Source: RGIG1927 sp045546275
GTDB lineage: Bacteria > Bacillota > Clostridia > UMGS1883
NCBI GenBank assembly: GCA_045546275.1
Contig: JAZQCM010000014.1
Coordinates: 124,001 to 188,000 of the forward strand
Reading direction: 5' to 3'
Length of the DNA stretch: 64,000 nt
Program-made: the position numbers and the translations under genes
Shown here: piece by piece, positions 40,817-50,314 of the stretch
Layout of the letters: each line of letters opens with the position of its first letter
How positions within the stretch are numbered: position 1 is the stretch's first letter
Notes under the pieces: model-generated
Told to the model about the DNA's origin: nothing
Database searches by the model: none
The model's input: the letters and a program-made list of their open reading frames with translations, nothing else

Positions 40817-43800
40817 ATGAAATTAGAGCTTACCCAAGAACAGCAAACTGCAGTTGATGCTCCCGTTGGTGAAAACCTGGTTTCGGCTGCTGCAGGAAGC
40901 GGTAAAACCAAAGTTTTAAGTGAAAGAATAGTTAAAAGGATTAAAAGCGGCGATACTTCTATCGACCGCTTACTTATTGTGACTTTTACACGTGCTGCCG
41001 CAATGCAGATGCGTGAGAGGATATACAAAGCCTTAGAGGAGGCTGTAAAGGAAGAGGAAAGGGAAGATTTAAAGCGTCAGCTTTCCTTTGTTTCGAGTGC
41101 GGATATATGCACAATTGACTCCTTTTGTATAGACCTTGTAAAAAAGAACTTTTTCCGTGTGGAGGTGCCCTCGGACTTTTCAATTGCCGACCCTGCACAA
41201 ATGGACATTTTAAAGGAAGAGGTTTTGATTGAGGTTTTAGACGAGCTCTTTGAAAAGGGCGAGGAGGATTTTATTAACCTTGCAACAACCACAGGCAAGG
41301 GAAAAAATGACAGCTCACTTAAAGAAATGATACTTTCTCTTTACACTGCTGCCATGACCTATGCAAACCCCGAAGCATGGCTTGACAAGGCTGTTAAAAT
41401 GCACGAAAAAGGCTCAAAGGAAAATAATGAGCTTTTTGACTTTTTAAAAAAAGAGGCAGAAGACGAATTTGAGGACATGCTGTCTCTTTTAAAGCATGGC
41501 TGTGAGGAAGCAGTCACACGAGGAATACCCGAATATCATGAGGTTTTCCAAGAGGAGCTTGATAGTATACAGGATTATCTTGACCGTGACATTGAGCAAA
41601 AGGTTCACTTTGTTGAGTTTGGTGCATTTAAACGCACCAAGGGCGAAGAATTCTTGCAAATGGACAAGGATTATCTTAAAAGTGTTCATGAGCAGGCAAA
41701 AAAGCTTTTGGAAAAAATCAAGGATTTGTGCACTCTTTTAAACAGTGAGAGAGGGGTAACGCATGAAAAGGTGTCGGCTCTCACAAAGGCTGTGAAGCTT
41801 TTCAAAAAGCGTTTCATGGAAGAAAAGCTTTTAAGAAAAGAGCTGGAATTTGCCGACTGCGAGTACTACGCCATCCGTATTTTAACAGAAGATGGCTCTA
41901 GCGAGGTTGTTGAAGAATTAAGAAATAAATACGACGAAATTTACATTGACGAATATCAGGACACAAATCCTCTGCAGGACACACTCTTTGAAATTATTTC
42001 ACGAAAAGAGCGTGGGGAGGGGAATGTGTTTATAGTGGGTGACGTTAAGCAGAGCATTTACCGTTTCCGTCATTCGGACCCCACTTTATTCACAAAAAAA
42101 GCCGAGCTTTTTGACAAGAGCGAAAAAGGCAACAAAATGATTTTGTCCAAAAACTTCCGCTCAAGGCGTGATGTTTTAAACTCCGTAAATAACGTGTTTG
42201 AAAACATTATGCGAAAAAGCACCGCTCAGGTTGAGTATGACGAAGAGCACAGGCTTAACTATGGTGCTGCAAGCTATGTGGAATACAATAAAGACAAAAG
42301 CGAAATTTATGTTCTTCAAAAGGACTACGACAGCGAATTTGACGACGAAGAGCTTATGAGCGAGCATAAAGAAGCTATGGTTGTGGCAAGGAAAATAAAG
42401 GAAATGATGGACGAGGGCTTTATGGTGACAGGCAAGGACGGCATGCGAAAGCTCAAATATTCCGACATTGCAATTCTTTCCCCTGTTATAAAGGGCAAGG
42501 TTGATATGTTCAAAAGCATATTTGACCTTATGGACATTCCTGTTTTTTGCGAAGCAGGACGAAACTTTTTCGACACAATTGAAATTAAAACCATGCTTTC
42601 GCTTTTAACGGTTATTGATAATCCGTTAAATGACATTCCCCTGGCTGCAACTATGCGCTCACCTGTTTTTTCCTTTTCGGAAAATGAGCTTTTGGAAATA
42701 AGGGTGCCTGACAGAAAAGTGCCTCTTTACGAAAACGTAATCCAGATGGCTGAAAACGACAGCCCCCTTGGTAAAAAGTGCAACGACTTTTTGCAAACAC
42801 TTGAACAATGGCGTGAATTATCCTTTGTAATGAGCGTTGAAAAGTTTGTGCAAAAGATACTTACAGAGAGCACCTACTACTCCTTCGTGGGGGCGCTTCC
42901 CGGCGGAAAAGCAAGGCAGGAAAACCTCATAAGCCTTATGGACATGGCTCAGCGCTTTGAAAACAAGGCTTTTAAAGGGTTGTACAACTTTGTAAAATAC
43001 ATTGAGAAAAACGCTCAGCGAGGCTCTGAAATTGAAATTGACATGGAGCAAAGCGACGAAGCGGTTTTAATTACAAGCATTCACAAGTCAAAGGGCTTGG
43101 AGTTCCCTGTTGTGTTTTTAATGGGCTGCGGAAAGCAGTTTAACGACTCCGACTCCTATGGTAACATGATTTACACCTCAAGCGGTGCAGTGGGGCTACT
43201 GAACCTTAAGCCCGAAACCCGTGTAAGGTACAAGTGCGGTGAATATACTGCAATTTCACTAATGGTCACCCGTGAAAACCACGCCGAAAAGCAAAGGCTT
43301 TTGTATGTTGCTATGACAAGAGCAAAGGAAAAGCTCATACTTGTAGGCACTGTAACAAACCTTTCAAAAAAGCTTGACGAATGGGCAAGCTATAACGGTG
43401 GTCGTGGTTTGTCAGACTACCGCATACGAAGCTTTAAAAACTTTTTAGACTATGTTTGCCCTGTGGCAGACCCCCTTTTCTGGGACACTCATTTTGTTCA
43501 TGAGCTTCCCGCCCTTTTAGGCAAAAAGGAAGAAGAAACCGCTAAAGAGGAAAAAGCTTTGACTGCAGGCGTTAAAGAAAGGCTCAGCTATTTGTACCCC
43601 TATGCAAACTTAAAGAACATCCCCTCAAAAATGAGTGTAAGCGAAATTAAAAAGCTCAGCATGGAAAACGAAATGGGTGTTGATTTTTACAAGCCGGCTG
43701 ACGAAAGCCTGATACCTTCGTTTTTAAAGAAAAAGGAAGCTCTTTCAGGTGCAAAGCGAGGCACTGCGTACCACAGGGTTATGGAGCTTATTGACCTTAA

Positions 43801-44236
43801 CGAAAAAAATGTGAAAAAGGCAATAGAGGGCTTTGTGGAAAATGGACTCATGGACAAGGAAGAAGGGGAATGTATTGACATTAAAAAGGTGGAAGCCTTT
43901 TTAAGTTCGCCCCTTGCCGAAAAAATGCGCAATGCAAAAAGAATATGGAAGGAAGAGTCCTTCACAATTACAATTGACGCTAAAGACGTTTTTGAAGAGG
44001 GCGGCGATGAAAAAATTTGCGTTCAGGGCACAATTGACTGCTTTTTTGAAGATTGTAATTCCAATCTTGTTTTATTGGACTACAAAACCGATTACTACCA
44101 AGACCCCGAGGAAATAGGCAAAAAATACAAAAAGCAGTTGGAGCTGTACGAGCTTGCAATTTTCATGAAATTTTCACAGAAATGTAATGAAAAATGTCTT
44201 TACTTGTTCCACAATGATGATATAATAAATGTATAA
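40817..44236 (+). CDS. addA: ATP-dependent helicase/nuclease subunit A
   Basis: AddA is the UvrD-like motor and nuclease of the AddAB complex, which resects double-strand breaks for recombination. Walker A AAAGSGKT lies at residues 24-31, the DEYQDT box near 378-384, and the VSTSIHKSKGLEFP-type motif V/VI region (ITSIHKSKGLEFPVVF) in the second helicase half. The C-terminal nuclease keeps the acidic residue in GTID (about 1073) and the DYK catalytic core (about 1089-1091). It is 1139 residues against about 1230 in Bacillus. CGGAGGGG precedes the ATG. The partner addB, usually directly upstream of addA, is not in this window. Confidence 0.96.
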   Translation: MKLELTQEQQTAVDAPVGENLVSAAAGSGKTKVLSERIVKRIKSGDTSIDRLLIVTFTRAAAMQMRERIYKALEEAVKEEEREDLKRQLSFVSSADICTIDSFCIDLVKKNFFRVEVPSDFSIADPAQMDILKEEVLIEVLDELFEKGEEDFINLATTTGKGKNDSSLKEMILSLYTAAMTYANPEAWLDKAVKMHEKGSKENNELFDFLKKEAEDEFEDMLSLLKHGCEEAVTRGIPEYHEVFQEELDSIQDYLDRDIEQKVHFVEFGAFKRTKGEEFLQMDKDYLKSVHEQAKKLLEKIKDLCTLLNSERGVTHEKVSALTKAVKLFKKRFMEEKLLRKELEFADCEYYAIRILTEDGSSEVVEELRNKYDEIYIDEYQDTNPLQDTLFEIISRKERGEGNVFIVGDVKQSIYRFRHSDPTLFTKKAELFDKSEKGNKMILSKNFRSRRDVLNSVNNVFENIMRKSTAQVEYDEEHRLNYGAASYVEYNKDKSEIYVLQKDYDSEFDDEELMSEHKEAMVVARKIKEMMDEGFMVTGKDGMRKLKYSDIAILSPVIKGKVDMFKSIFDLMDIPVFCEAGRNFFDTIEIKTMLSLLTVIDNPLNDIPLAATMRSPVFSFSENELLEIRVPDRKVPLYENVIQMAENDSPLGKKCNDFLQTLEQWRELSFVMSVEKFVQKILTESTYYSFVGALPGGKARQENLISLMDMAQRFENKAFKGLYNFVKYIEKNAQRGSEIEIDMEQSDEAVLITSIHKSKGLEFPVVFLMGCGKQFNDSDSYGNMIYTSSGAVGLLNLKPETRVRYKCGEYTAISLMVTRENHAEKQRLLYVAMTRAKEKLILVGTVTNLSKKLDEWASYNGGRGLSDYRIRSFKNFLDYVCPVADPLFWDTHFVHELPALLGKKEEETAKEEKALTAGVKERLSYLYPYANLKNIPSKMSVSEIKKLSMENEMGVDFYKPADESLIPSFLKKKEALSGAKRGTAYHRVMELIDLNEKNVKKAIEGFVENGLMDKEEGECIDIKKVEAFLSSPLAEKMRNAKRIWKEESFTITIDAKDVFEEGGDEKICVQGTIDCFFEDCNSNLVLLDYKTDYYQDPEEIGKKYKKQLELYELAIFMKFSQKCNEKCLYLFHNDDIINV
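44199..44226 (+). promoter_or_regulatory. Putative promoter of the Lys/Glu/Pro-rich membrane protein
   Basis: TTTACT and TATAAT are 16 bases apart, inside the last codons of addA. Confidence 0.5.
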
Positions 44237-44255
44237 AACCCTTTTGGAGGTGCCT

Positions 44256-44972
44256 ATGAAGAAATTTGGTATAAGTATGGCGGTTATAATGGGAATGATA
44301 GTTGTTTTTATCGCATCCGGTCTTATAGCCTTCCATTCCTTCCCTGAAAACAACAAAAAACCCAAAACCGAACAGGCTGTGGGCGCTAATATGTTTTCGG
44401 ACGAAGACCCTTATTTGAATACAAACAAAAGTGCTTCAGGGTTACTTACAATAATCACACCTTCAACTGACAAAGCTAAAACTATTGTGCGTACAGGCAC
44501 TGTGGATGATATTGTTGTTTACGAAAAAAACACAACTATAGAAGAAATTGATGTGGGCGAGGTGGAAGAGCAAAAAAGCATTTTTGATGAACCGCCTGTG
44601 AAAACAGAAACGGAAAAAAAGCCTTCGGACAAGCCTGAAAAGAAAGAGGAAAAGCCTAAAACTCCTGAAAAGAAGGAAGAGCCTACCGAAGAAAAAGAGG
44701 TAGAAGAACCTACAAAGGCTGCCGAAACCAAGGAAGAACCCGAAAAGAAGGAAGAGGTTCAAAAGCCTGAGGAAGAGCCTGAGGAAAAGGCAGAAGAATC
44801 CGAGAAAAACGAGGAGGAAAACGTGCCACCCGTGGAAGAGGAAGCGGTGGAGGAAAATGTAGAAGAGGTTGTTATTGACGCTCCAAAATCCGGTTCACTA
44901 CCTCCTTCAATGCAGGAGGGCGGAAAAGCCACTTTAGATCCCGACAAGTACTACAGCGACACAGGAATATAA
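44256..44972 (+). CDS. Membrane-anchored Lys/Glu/Pro-rich protein
   Basis: This 238-residue protein starts with one transmembrane helix (about residues 6-27), followed by about 80 residues of mixed sequence. From about residue 105 to 215 it is a low-complexity region made of KPEKKEE, PEEEPEEK and EEVEEP-type units, probably an extended rod. The end (KATLDPDKYYSDTGI) is again mixed. Orientation suggests the charged part is outside, spanning the cell wall, but it could also be cytoplasmic. TGGAGG lies 6 bases before the ATG. No family is recognised. It follows addA by 19 bases but has a possible promoter of its own. Confidence 0.75.
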   Translation: MKKFGISMAVIMGMIVVFIASGLIAFHSFPENNKKPKTEQAVGANMFSDEDPYLNTNKSASGLLTIITPSTDKAKTIVRTGTVDDIVVYEKNTTIEEIDVGEVEEQKSIFDEPPVKTETEKKPSDKPEKKEEKPKTPEKKEEPTEEKEVEEPTKAAETKEEPEKKEEVQKPEEEPEEKAEESEKNEEENVPPVEEEAVEENVEEVVIDAPKSGSLPPSMQEGGKATLDPDKYYSDTGI

Positions 44973-44974
44973 TA

Positions 44975-45005
44975 AAAAGCCATTGCTTGATTGCAATGGC
45001 TTTTG
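44975..45005 (+). terminator. Intrinsic terminator after the Lys/Glu/Pro-rich protein
   Basis: AAAAGCCATTGC pairs with GCAATGGCTTTT around a 6-base loop. Confidence 0.85.
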
Positions 45006-45020
45006 TGTTGAGGGAATTGT

Positions 45021-45047
45021 GAAGAGGGATAAGTAATAAGTAAAAAA
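45021..45047. repeat. AAGTAATAAGTAAAAAA repeat beside tRNA-Gly
   Basis: GGGATAAGTAATAAGTAAAAAAG matches the tract at 30757-30782 in sequence. Both lie between a gene's terminator and the terminator of an oppositely oriented tRNA. Confidence 0.45.
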
Positions 45048-45075
45048 GCGTATTGCTTTCGCAATACGCTTTTTT
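45042..45075. terminator. Terminator of tRNA-Gly, usable on both strands
   Basis: AAAAAAGCGTATTGC pairs with GCAATACGCTTTTTT around TTTC, immediately beyond the tRNA 3' end. Confidence 0.9.
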
Positions 45076-45149
45076 GGAGCGGAAGACGAGATTCGAACTC
45101 GCGACGTTCACCTTGGCAAGGTGACGCTCTACCACTGAGCCACTCCCGC
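45075..45149 (-). tRNA. tRNA-Gly (anticodon GCC)
   Basis: The acceptor stem is GCGGGAG/CTTCCGC with discriminator T and an encoded CCA. The anticodon loop TTGCCAA gives anticodon GCC, reading GGC and GGU. The T arm GTTCGAATC is standard. Confidence 0.96.
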
Positions 45150-45162
45150 ATCAACAAGATGT

Positions 45163-45191
45163 ATTATAGCACTACAAAATGCAAATGTCAA
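45163..45191 (-). promoter_or_regulatory. Promoter of tRNA-Gly
   Basis: Consensus TTGACA and TATAAT on the minus strand are 17 bases apart. Confidence 0.93.
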
Positions 45192-45220
45192 CACCTTTTT
45201 AAAAAAATATTTAAAAAATT

Positions 45221-45247
45221 AAAGCCACCGCTGAATGCGGTGGCTTT
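45221..45247 (-). terminator. Terminator of the downstream giant exoprotein gene
   Basis: AAAGCCACCGC pairs with GCGGTGGCTTT around a 5-base loop. The minus strand continues into AATTTTTT. Confidence 0.88.
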
Positions 45248-45255
45248 TGGAGTTT

Positions 45256-48200
45256 TTATTCGGTTTCCAAAACTGTCATTGTGATATCATCCACATACAT
45301 TTCGCCCCACTTTTCATTACCAATGTTGAAAGTGATTGCGTTGATGGGGTTGTTATCCCAATCGTAGGAATCCTTATCCACATAATCCTCTGTGTGAGTG
45401 ATTTCTCTGTAGCCGTCATGGATAGACATTGTGATTGTCTTTTCGGAAGGACTTACTTTAACTGTGAAGTAGTAAAGTGAGCCTGCCATAAGAGCATCGT
45501 TATAGTCATGAATGTAGAAGCCCTTTTCGGGGTCGAAGTAACCAACACCCTTGTGGTAGTCTTCACGAATAAGACCGTCAACTTCCATATCTCTGGGAAT
45601 ACCGCCATGGAAAATGTGAGAAAGAACATTGCCGTCAAACCAACGTGTTCTTCTTAAGTAGCCGTTTGTACCACGACCGTTTTCGTCCTGCCACTTAACT
45701 TCGTGTCTGAACTGGAATGCACAGGATGCACCATCAATGTTGTTTGCATAGCCGGGGATGTTGTTTGAAAGTGAGAAACCTGCGTTCTGAGTGTTGTTCC
45801 AGCTTAATTCGTTAATGTAACGGATTGTGAACTTTAATTCAAAATCCTTGCCGTTAGTATCGGGAAGAGCATGTGATGCCATTACACCGCCATCAGCCTT
45901 GTGATAAAGGTGAAGTGCTGTGTTGCCAAAGGGAGCCTTAATAATGCCTGCATAGCAGTCATTTGTGAATTCTTCTGCTCTGCCGTCGTAGTAGCGGTTA
46001 CCAACCCAGCCGTTAAAGGTTTCTTCGTTATTGTTAAGAACAAGAAGCTCGTCACCTTCATAGGTGAAGTTTTCCTTGAAAATATAACCGTCGCCTTCTG
46101 TTGTCATTGAGAAGGGTGTTGTCATAATGGAGCTATAGGGATGCTCAATGCCCATATTCCAGCAAAGAAGCTTCACCTTGTCGCCTTCGTTAAAGGTTGC
46201 TGTGTATTCAAATTCGGGTTTAACTTCGTCGTCGCCCATTCTTGAAAGTGAACCGTCTTCACGCTTGGGAGCACCTACAATACCTGTCTGAGGAACGCTA
46301 CGGGCAGGAACAGGAATATCTCTTTCAAGATATACGTCAATAAGAACATTGTCCTTATTATAGTGAGCAATACCTGTGGTAACTACACCGTCACCTATGG
46401 AAATGTTTGTAATGTTGAACTTTGCTGTAAGTGTTGTTTCACCAACGGGAAGAGCATCAATCTTTTCACCGTCAACGTAAAGTGCTGCATCGGCAAACAT
46501 TTCGGGGTCATCCTGAGTGATAAAGCCGTCAGCTGCGAAGTCGGTCATAACACCTGTCTTGTATTCGTAGTTCATCCAATAGCGGTATTCGCCCTGCATC
46601 CACAAAAGTCTGGGACCTGCATTCGAGCCGTCCTCGGCCATCTTGTAGTTGTAGATAGCGTTGGGACGAGCATTACAAGCCTTGGAGTTTTCTGTTAATG
46701 CTTCTCTCTTTGTCCAGGTTGCACCGTGGTCTTCACTTTCCCAACGGTAAATTTCAAACATATTACCGTATTCGCCCATTGTGGGAATGGAAAGGTAAAT
46801 AACGTTTGCATCCTCTGCGTTGTGGTCAAGTGTTAAACCGCCTGAGTAGCAGCGTTCCTGTGTTGCATTTTCATGCCACCACTTGCCACCATAGGTAAGG
46901 AAGGTTTTTACCCATTGCTGAGTATCAGAATCCCATCTTGCGTACCAATAATAGTGATGGCTTCTGGAGTTGCCGTCAACCTCACCAACATACCAGGTGG
47001 GTAATTCGCCGTTAGGTCCGGGAGGTGTTGCTGTTACGTCAACATATACAATACAGGGTTCGCCCTTCTTGTTGTGCATAATATCCCATGTCCAACCACG
47101 TCTCTCTGCGTTACCTGTTCTGGGGTTAAATGACTGACCTGTCTGCTCAGTTGCGTTGAACACCAAAAGCTCGGGGTAATCGTCAACCAAATCAACTGTT
47201 ATAATACCCCACTGACCATTTGTGCCATTAGCACCCTGTGTGCGGTAGGATTGCTGGTTTTCAAAGGGAAGAGGCTGCAGGAGTCTGTCCTTTGCTGTGT
47301 AAAGGTTCTGGTCTTCAATATCAAGGTAAATGTAGTAAATGTGGTTTCTCTTATCGTTGTCGGGGTGGTTTGCTGTGAATGTAATATAAATCTTGTTTCT
47401 GTCAAAGTCGTAGTCGTACTTTGTGTAGGGTCTGCGGCCTGAGTCAGTTTTACCACCATCGCTCTTAGCATTGGGAGCGTCGTTGCCGTCATATGTGGAG
47501 TAGCCGTAGGTTGTGTTTGCAAACTGTGTCTGATTCATAAGTGTTTCGCACTTACCATTTTCATCAGGCATGGAGAACTTTGCAAATGTGGGCTTCCAGT
47601 GAACGCCTCTCCAACCCATGTAAATAACATCGTTGCCTATAATACCGCAGTCATCATGTACCATGAATACGGAGGGGTAGGTTGCATAGTAAACGTTTGT
47701 GTCGTCGGGTGTTACGCTCTTACAAAGGTAGAACTGTTCGTCATTCCATTCGGAAATGTCTTCAGGATTCTTTGTAACACGATAGTACACAAAAGCTTCG
47801 TTTGTATGCATTGTGTAAACTGCCATAATTCTGCCGTCGGGAAGAATTACTACAGCAGGGTTGTTGTGGTCATCACTTTCTAACTTTTCGTGAATAACAA
47901 CTCTCTTGTATTCGTCAGTATCGTGGTTGTATTCGCCGATAACAATGTCACCGCCGTCTTCAACCCAACCCATGTAGGTTTTATCGTACTTGAATGTGTA
48001 ACCGCCGTTTGAAGAGTACTGACCGGATTCAAATCTTGTTGCAAGCGCGTCACCGGGCTGGATGTGAGTACCTGAGGGTTCAACATACCAGTTCCAGCCA
48101 CCGTTGTTTGTAACAACTGTGTTTTCGCCTTGCTTGGGGATGTTGGTAACTTCTCTTACCTTAACTGCACCTGTAACTGTTGTTTCTTCCAAGCCTTCAA

Positions 48201-50205
48201 TCAAACCTGTAACGGTATATTCACCAACAGTAGAGGTGTCAACAGTGGAGGTATCCCACTTAACAGAGGGGGAAACAACCTGTTCATCAGAGAAGGTAAT
48301 CTTAACTGTATTAGGAAGATTAATTGTGGAATCGCCCTGTACCACAACTGTTACAATGTCGTCATAGGAAGCAATTTCAACTTCGTTATATCTTACGTTC
48401 AATGTGGAGTCGCCTGTTACCTTAATGGAAGGAGCATAGTTAACGTCTTCCATAATGTAAAGTGCGCCGTCCTGCTCAATAAGCTTGGGAAGGTAATTAG
48501 CTGTGTATGTAGAGCCTGTTGTACACTTTAATGTGTAATCATCAGCAACATTTTTACCTTCCTCATTAACGGGAGAAACAGTAATCATACTGTAGCCGTC
48601 AATCCAGTGAGAACGGAAATCTGTAACTGTAATATTACCTGAGATAAACATTCTGTCGATTGCAGAAACGCTACTTCCACGGAAAGCGGCAGGAGACTGG
48701 TTCAGCTGTACAAAGCTTGCGCCGTCCTTGGAAAGGTAGAGGTTATAGGTCTTATTTGTAACATCAACCTCTGTGCGGAGAATGTATTCAGCTCCGTATT
48801 CGCACACAACATCAGACTGTACCCAGTCACCGTTATGGTATTCAAATACATATTCGCCGTTTGCGTTTTTGTTTACAAACATTCTTGTAAGAGCTGCTGC
48901 AGATGCAAAGGCTGTTGTTTCTGCGCCACCAAACATAACAAGCATGTTTGTGCCGTCTTCAACGGTAAATGCTGTGTCAAATATTGCTGTTCCTCCGCCT
49001 ACGGAAAGAGCAATGTCGTTGTAGGTGCTAAAGTTTGCACCGTCGGATGTTCCCGATGAAGTGAAACGGGAAAGGGAAGAGTCGCAGGAAAGATATTCCG
49101 GTGTAACACTTAAATCAAACTCGCCTACTTCAGCCTTATAGGTATCGGAATCCTTTGTCCATTCCACAGGAACTAAAAGTGTTCTGCCTGTAGAAGTTTT
49201 AACGGAAAGCTTATCGGGAAGGGCTGCTTTGCCGCCTTTAATAACAGGGTGAACAAGAACAGAATCAACAGATTCAATTACTATAGGAGCATAGGTAACA
49301 TTAATCAGATTTTCGCCTGCAGTAAGCACAACGGAAATTTCTTCGCGGGCAAGATATTCGCCTGTTTCGGAGTCGATAGTTACCATAGGAGCAATATCTT
49401 CTGTTATTTCAAAGCTGTCGCCTGCATAGAAACCTGTAAATTCCTTTTCGTCTGCTATGTTGCCGTTGGCAGATGTAATGGAAACCTTTACAGATGCCTT
49501 GGAGCCATATGTAAGTGTAAGAGTGGGAGGAGTGGAGGTGGTTGTATCAAAAATTCTGATACCGCCTAAATTACAAGCAAGACGGAAGGTTACTTCTGTT
49601 TTGCCCTCCTCTGCCACCTGACAGATATAATCTGTGAGCTTATGGCTTGAGAGTGTAATTATCTGATTGGATGTAGCTTCGCCCTTGGAATTGCCTGCCT
49701 CGATTGCATCGGTAAGACCTAAAAGAGGGAGAGAAGCAAGACCGGAGTCGGAGCCGTTTACGCCAAATACAGACTTGTCGCTGGATGTGGACCATGCTCC
49801 GTCTACGCTGTTGCCGTAAACAGAAAGCCTTGCACCGCTTGATGTCTGCTTTACGTTCTTAATTTTCATGGAAAGGGTTGCCTTTACCATGGTCTGGGGG
49901 TCCAAATCAGCAGGGAGTGTAAATGCGATAAGTGCATTTCTCGCACTGCCAAAGGGTGAACCCGTCACGGATGTGTGTGTTGTTACAGTTCCGTCGGAAT
50001 CTGTAAATTCAGTTACACCGGTCCAACCATCGGCACCGGCAGCAACTACTACGTGGTCTCCATCGGTTGCTTTCCATTCGCTGCCGCTGGAGTTGAAAAA
50101 TGCTGTTCGTACAGCGTTGATGGTTGTGTCTGCAGCAAAGCTTATTGAAGGAAGCATGCCGATTACCATGCAAAGTACGAGCAGGGTTGCCAAAACTTTT
50201 TTCAT
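45256..50205 (-). CDS. Giant secreted BNR_4-type propeller protein (paralogue 1)
   Basis: This 1649-residue exoprotein has a signal peptide (cleavage near SFA-A, residue 25). Residues about 30-235 look like a DNRLRE/CBM-type beta domain (LSMKIKNV, TLTLTYGSK). A second beta region follows, then from about 400-540 a lectin-like stretch (EYVFEYHNGDW, SAIDRMFISG), a Big_4-like Ig domain (about 622-692, NLPNTVKITFSD) and a long propeller (about 695-1200) opening with NNGGWNWYVEPSGTH. It has the conserved His of DDHNNP near 780 and a second His exactly 20 residues later in YTMHT. The last 270 residues form a beta-rich domain ending YVDDITM. BNR_4 relatives include polysaccharide lyases, so I infer a glycan-active enzyme. 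No anchor motif is present. It has its own promoter and terminator, and is a tandem paralogue of the next gene. Confidence 0.85.
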   Translation of the reverse strand: MKKVLATLLVLCMVIGMLPSISFAADTTINAVRTAFFNSSGSEWKATDGDHVVVAAGADGWTGVTEFTDSDGTVTTHTSVTGSPFGSARNALIAFTLPADLDPQTMVKATLSMKIKNVKQTSSGARLSVYGNSVDGAWSTSSDKSVFGVNGSDSGLASLPLLGLTDAIEAGNSKGEATSNQIITLSSHKLTDYICQVAEEGKTEVTFRLACNLGGIRIFDTTTSTPPTLTLTYGSKASVKVSITSANGNIADEKEFTGFYAGDSFEITEDIAPMVTIDSETGEYLAREEISVVLTAGENLINVTYAPIVIESVDSVLVHPVIKGGKAALPDKLSVKTSTGRTLLVPVEWTKDSDTYKAEVGEFDLSVTPEYLSCDSSLSRFTSSGTSDGANFSTYNDIALSVGGGTAIFDTAFTVEDGTNMLVMFGGAETTAFASAAALTRMFVNKNANGEYVFEYHNGDWVQSDVVCEYGAEYILRTEVDVTNKTYNLYLSKDGASFVQLNQSPAAFRGSSVSAIDRMFISGNITVTDFRSHWIDGYSMITVSPVNEEGKNVADDYTLKCTTGSTYTANYLPKLIEQDGALYIMEDVNYAPSIKVTGDSTLNVRYNEVEIASYDDIVTVVVQGDSTINLPNTVKITFSDEQVVSPSVKWDTSTVDTSTVGEYTVTGLIEGLEETTVTGAVKVREVTNIPKQGENTVVTNNGGWNWYVEPSGTHIQPGDALATRFESGQYSSNGGYTFKYDKTYMGWVEDGGDIVIGEYNHDTDEYKRVVIHEKLESDDHNNPAVVILPDGRIMAVYTMHTNEAFVYYRVTKNPEDISEWNDEQFYLCKSVTPDDTNVYYATYPSVFMVHDDCGIIGNDVIYMGWRGVHWKPTFAKFSMPDENGKCETLMNQTQFANTTYGYSTYDGNDAPNAKSDGGKTDSGRRPYTKYDYDFDRNKIYITFTANHPDNDKRNHIYYIYLDIEDQNLYTAKDRLLQPLPFENQQSYRTQGANGTNGQWGIITVDLVDDYPELLVFNATEQTGQSFNPRTGNAERRGWTWDIMHNKKGEPCIVYVDVTATPPGPNGELPTWYVGEVDGNSRSHHYYWYARWDSDTQQWVKTFLTYGGKWWHENATQERCYSGGLTLDHNAEDANVIYLSIPTMGEYGNMFEIYRWESEDHGATWTKREALTENSKACNARPNAIYNYKMAEDGSNAGPRLLWMQGEYRYWMNYEYKTGVMTDFAADGFITQDDPEMFADAALYVDGEKIDALPVGETTLTAKFNITNISIGDGVVTTGIAHYNKDNVLIDVYLERDIPVPARSVPQTGIVGAPKREDGSLSRMGDDEVKPEFEYTATFNEGDKVKLLCWNMGIEHPYSSIMTTPFSMTTEGDGYIFKENFTYEGDELLVLNNNEETFNGWVGNRYYDGRAEEFTNDCYAGIIKAPFGNTALHLYHKADGGVMASHALPDTNGKDFELKFTIRYINELSWNNTQNAGFSLSNNIPGYANNIDGASCAFQFRHEVKWQDENGRGTNGYLRRTRWFDGNVLSHIFHGGIPRDMEVDGLIREDYHKGVGYFDPEKGFYIHDYNDALMAGSLYYFTVKVSPSEKTITMSIHDGYREITHTEDYVDKDSYDWDNNPINAITFNIGNEKWGEMYVDDITMTVLETE

Positions 50206-50236
50206 ATTTTTTCCTCCTTGTAAAAATAGTAATTAT

Positions 50237-50265
50237 ATTATATACCTTTTTGCCCATAAAGTCAA
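50237..50265 (-). promoter_or_regulatory. Promoter of giant exoprotein paralogue 1
   Basis: TTGACT and TATAAT on the minus strand are 17 bases apart. Confidence 0.88.
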
Positions 50266-50276
50266 CGAAACTGAAA

Positions 50277-50308
50277 AAAACAAGACGGAAAAAATCCGCC
50301 TTGTTTTT
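50277..50308 (-). terminator. Terminator of giant exoprotein paralogue 2
   Basis: CAAGACGGA pairs with TCCGCCTTG (one G-U on the minus strand), with A-run and T-run flanks. Confidence 0.82.
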
Positions 50309-50314
50309 TGTTAA

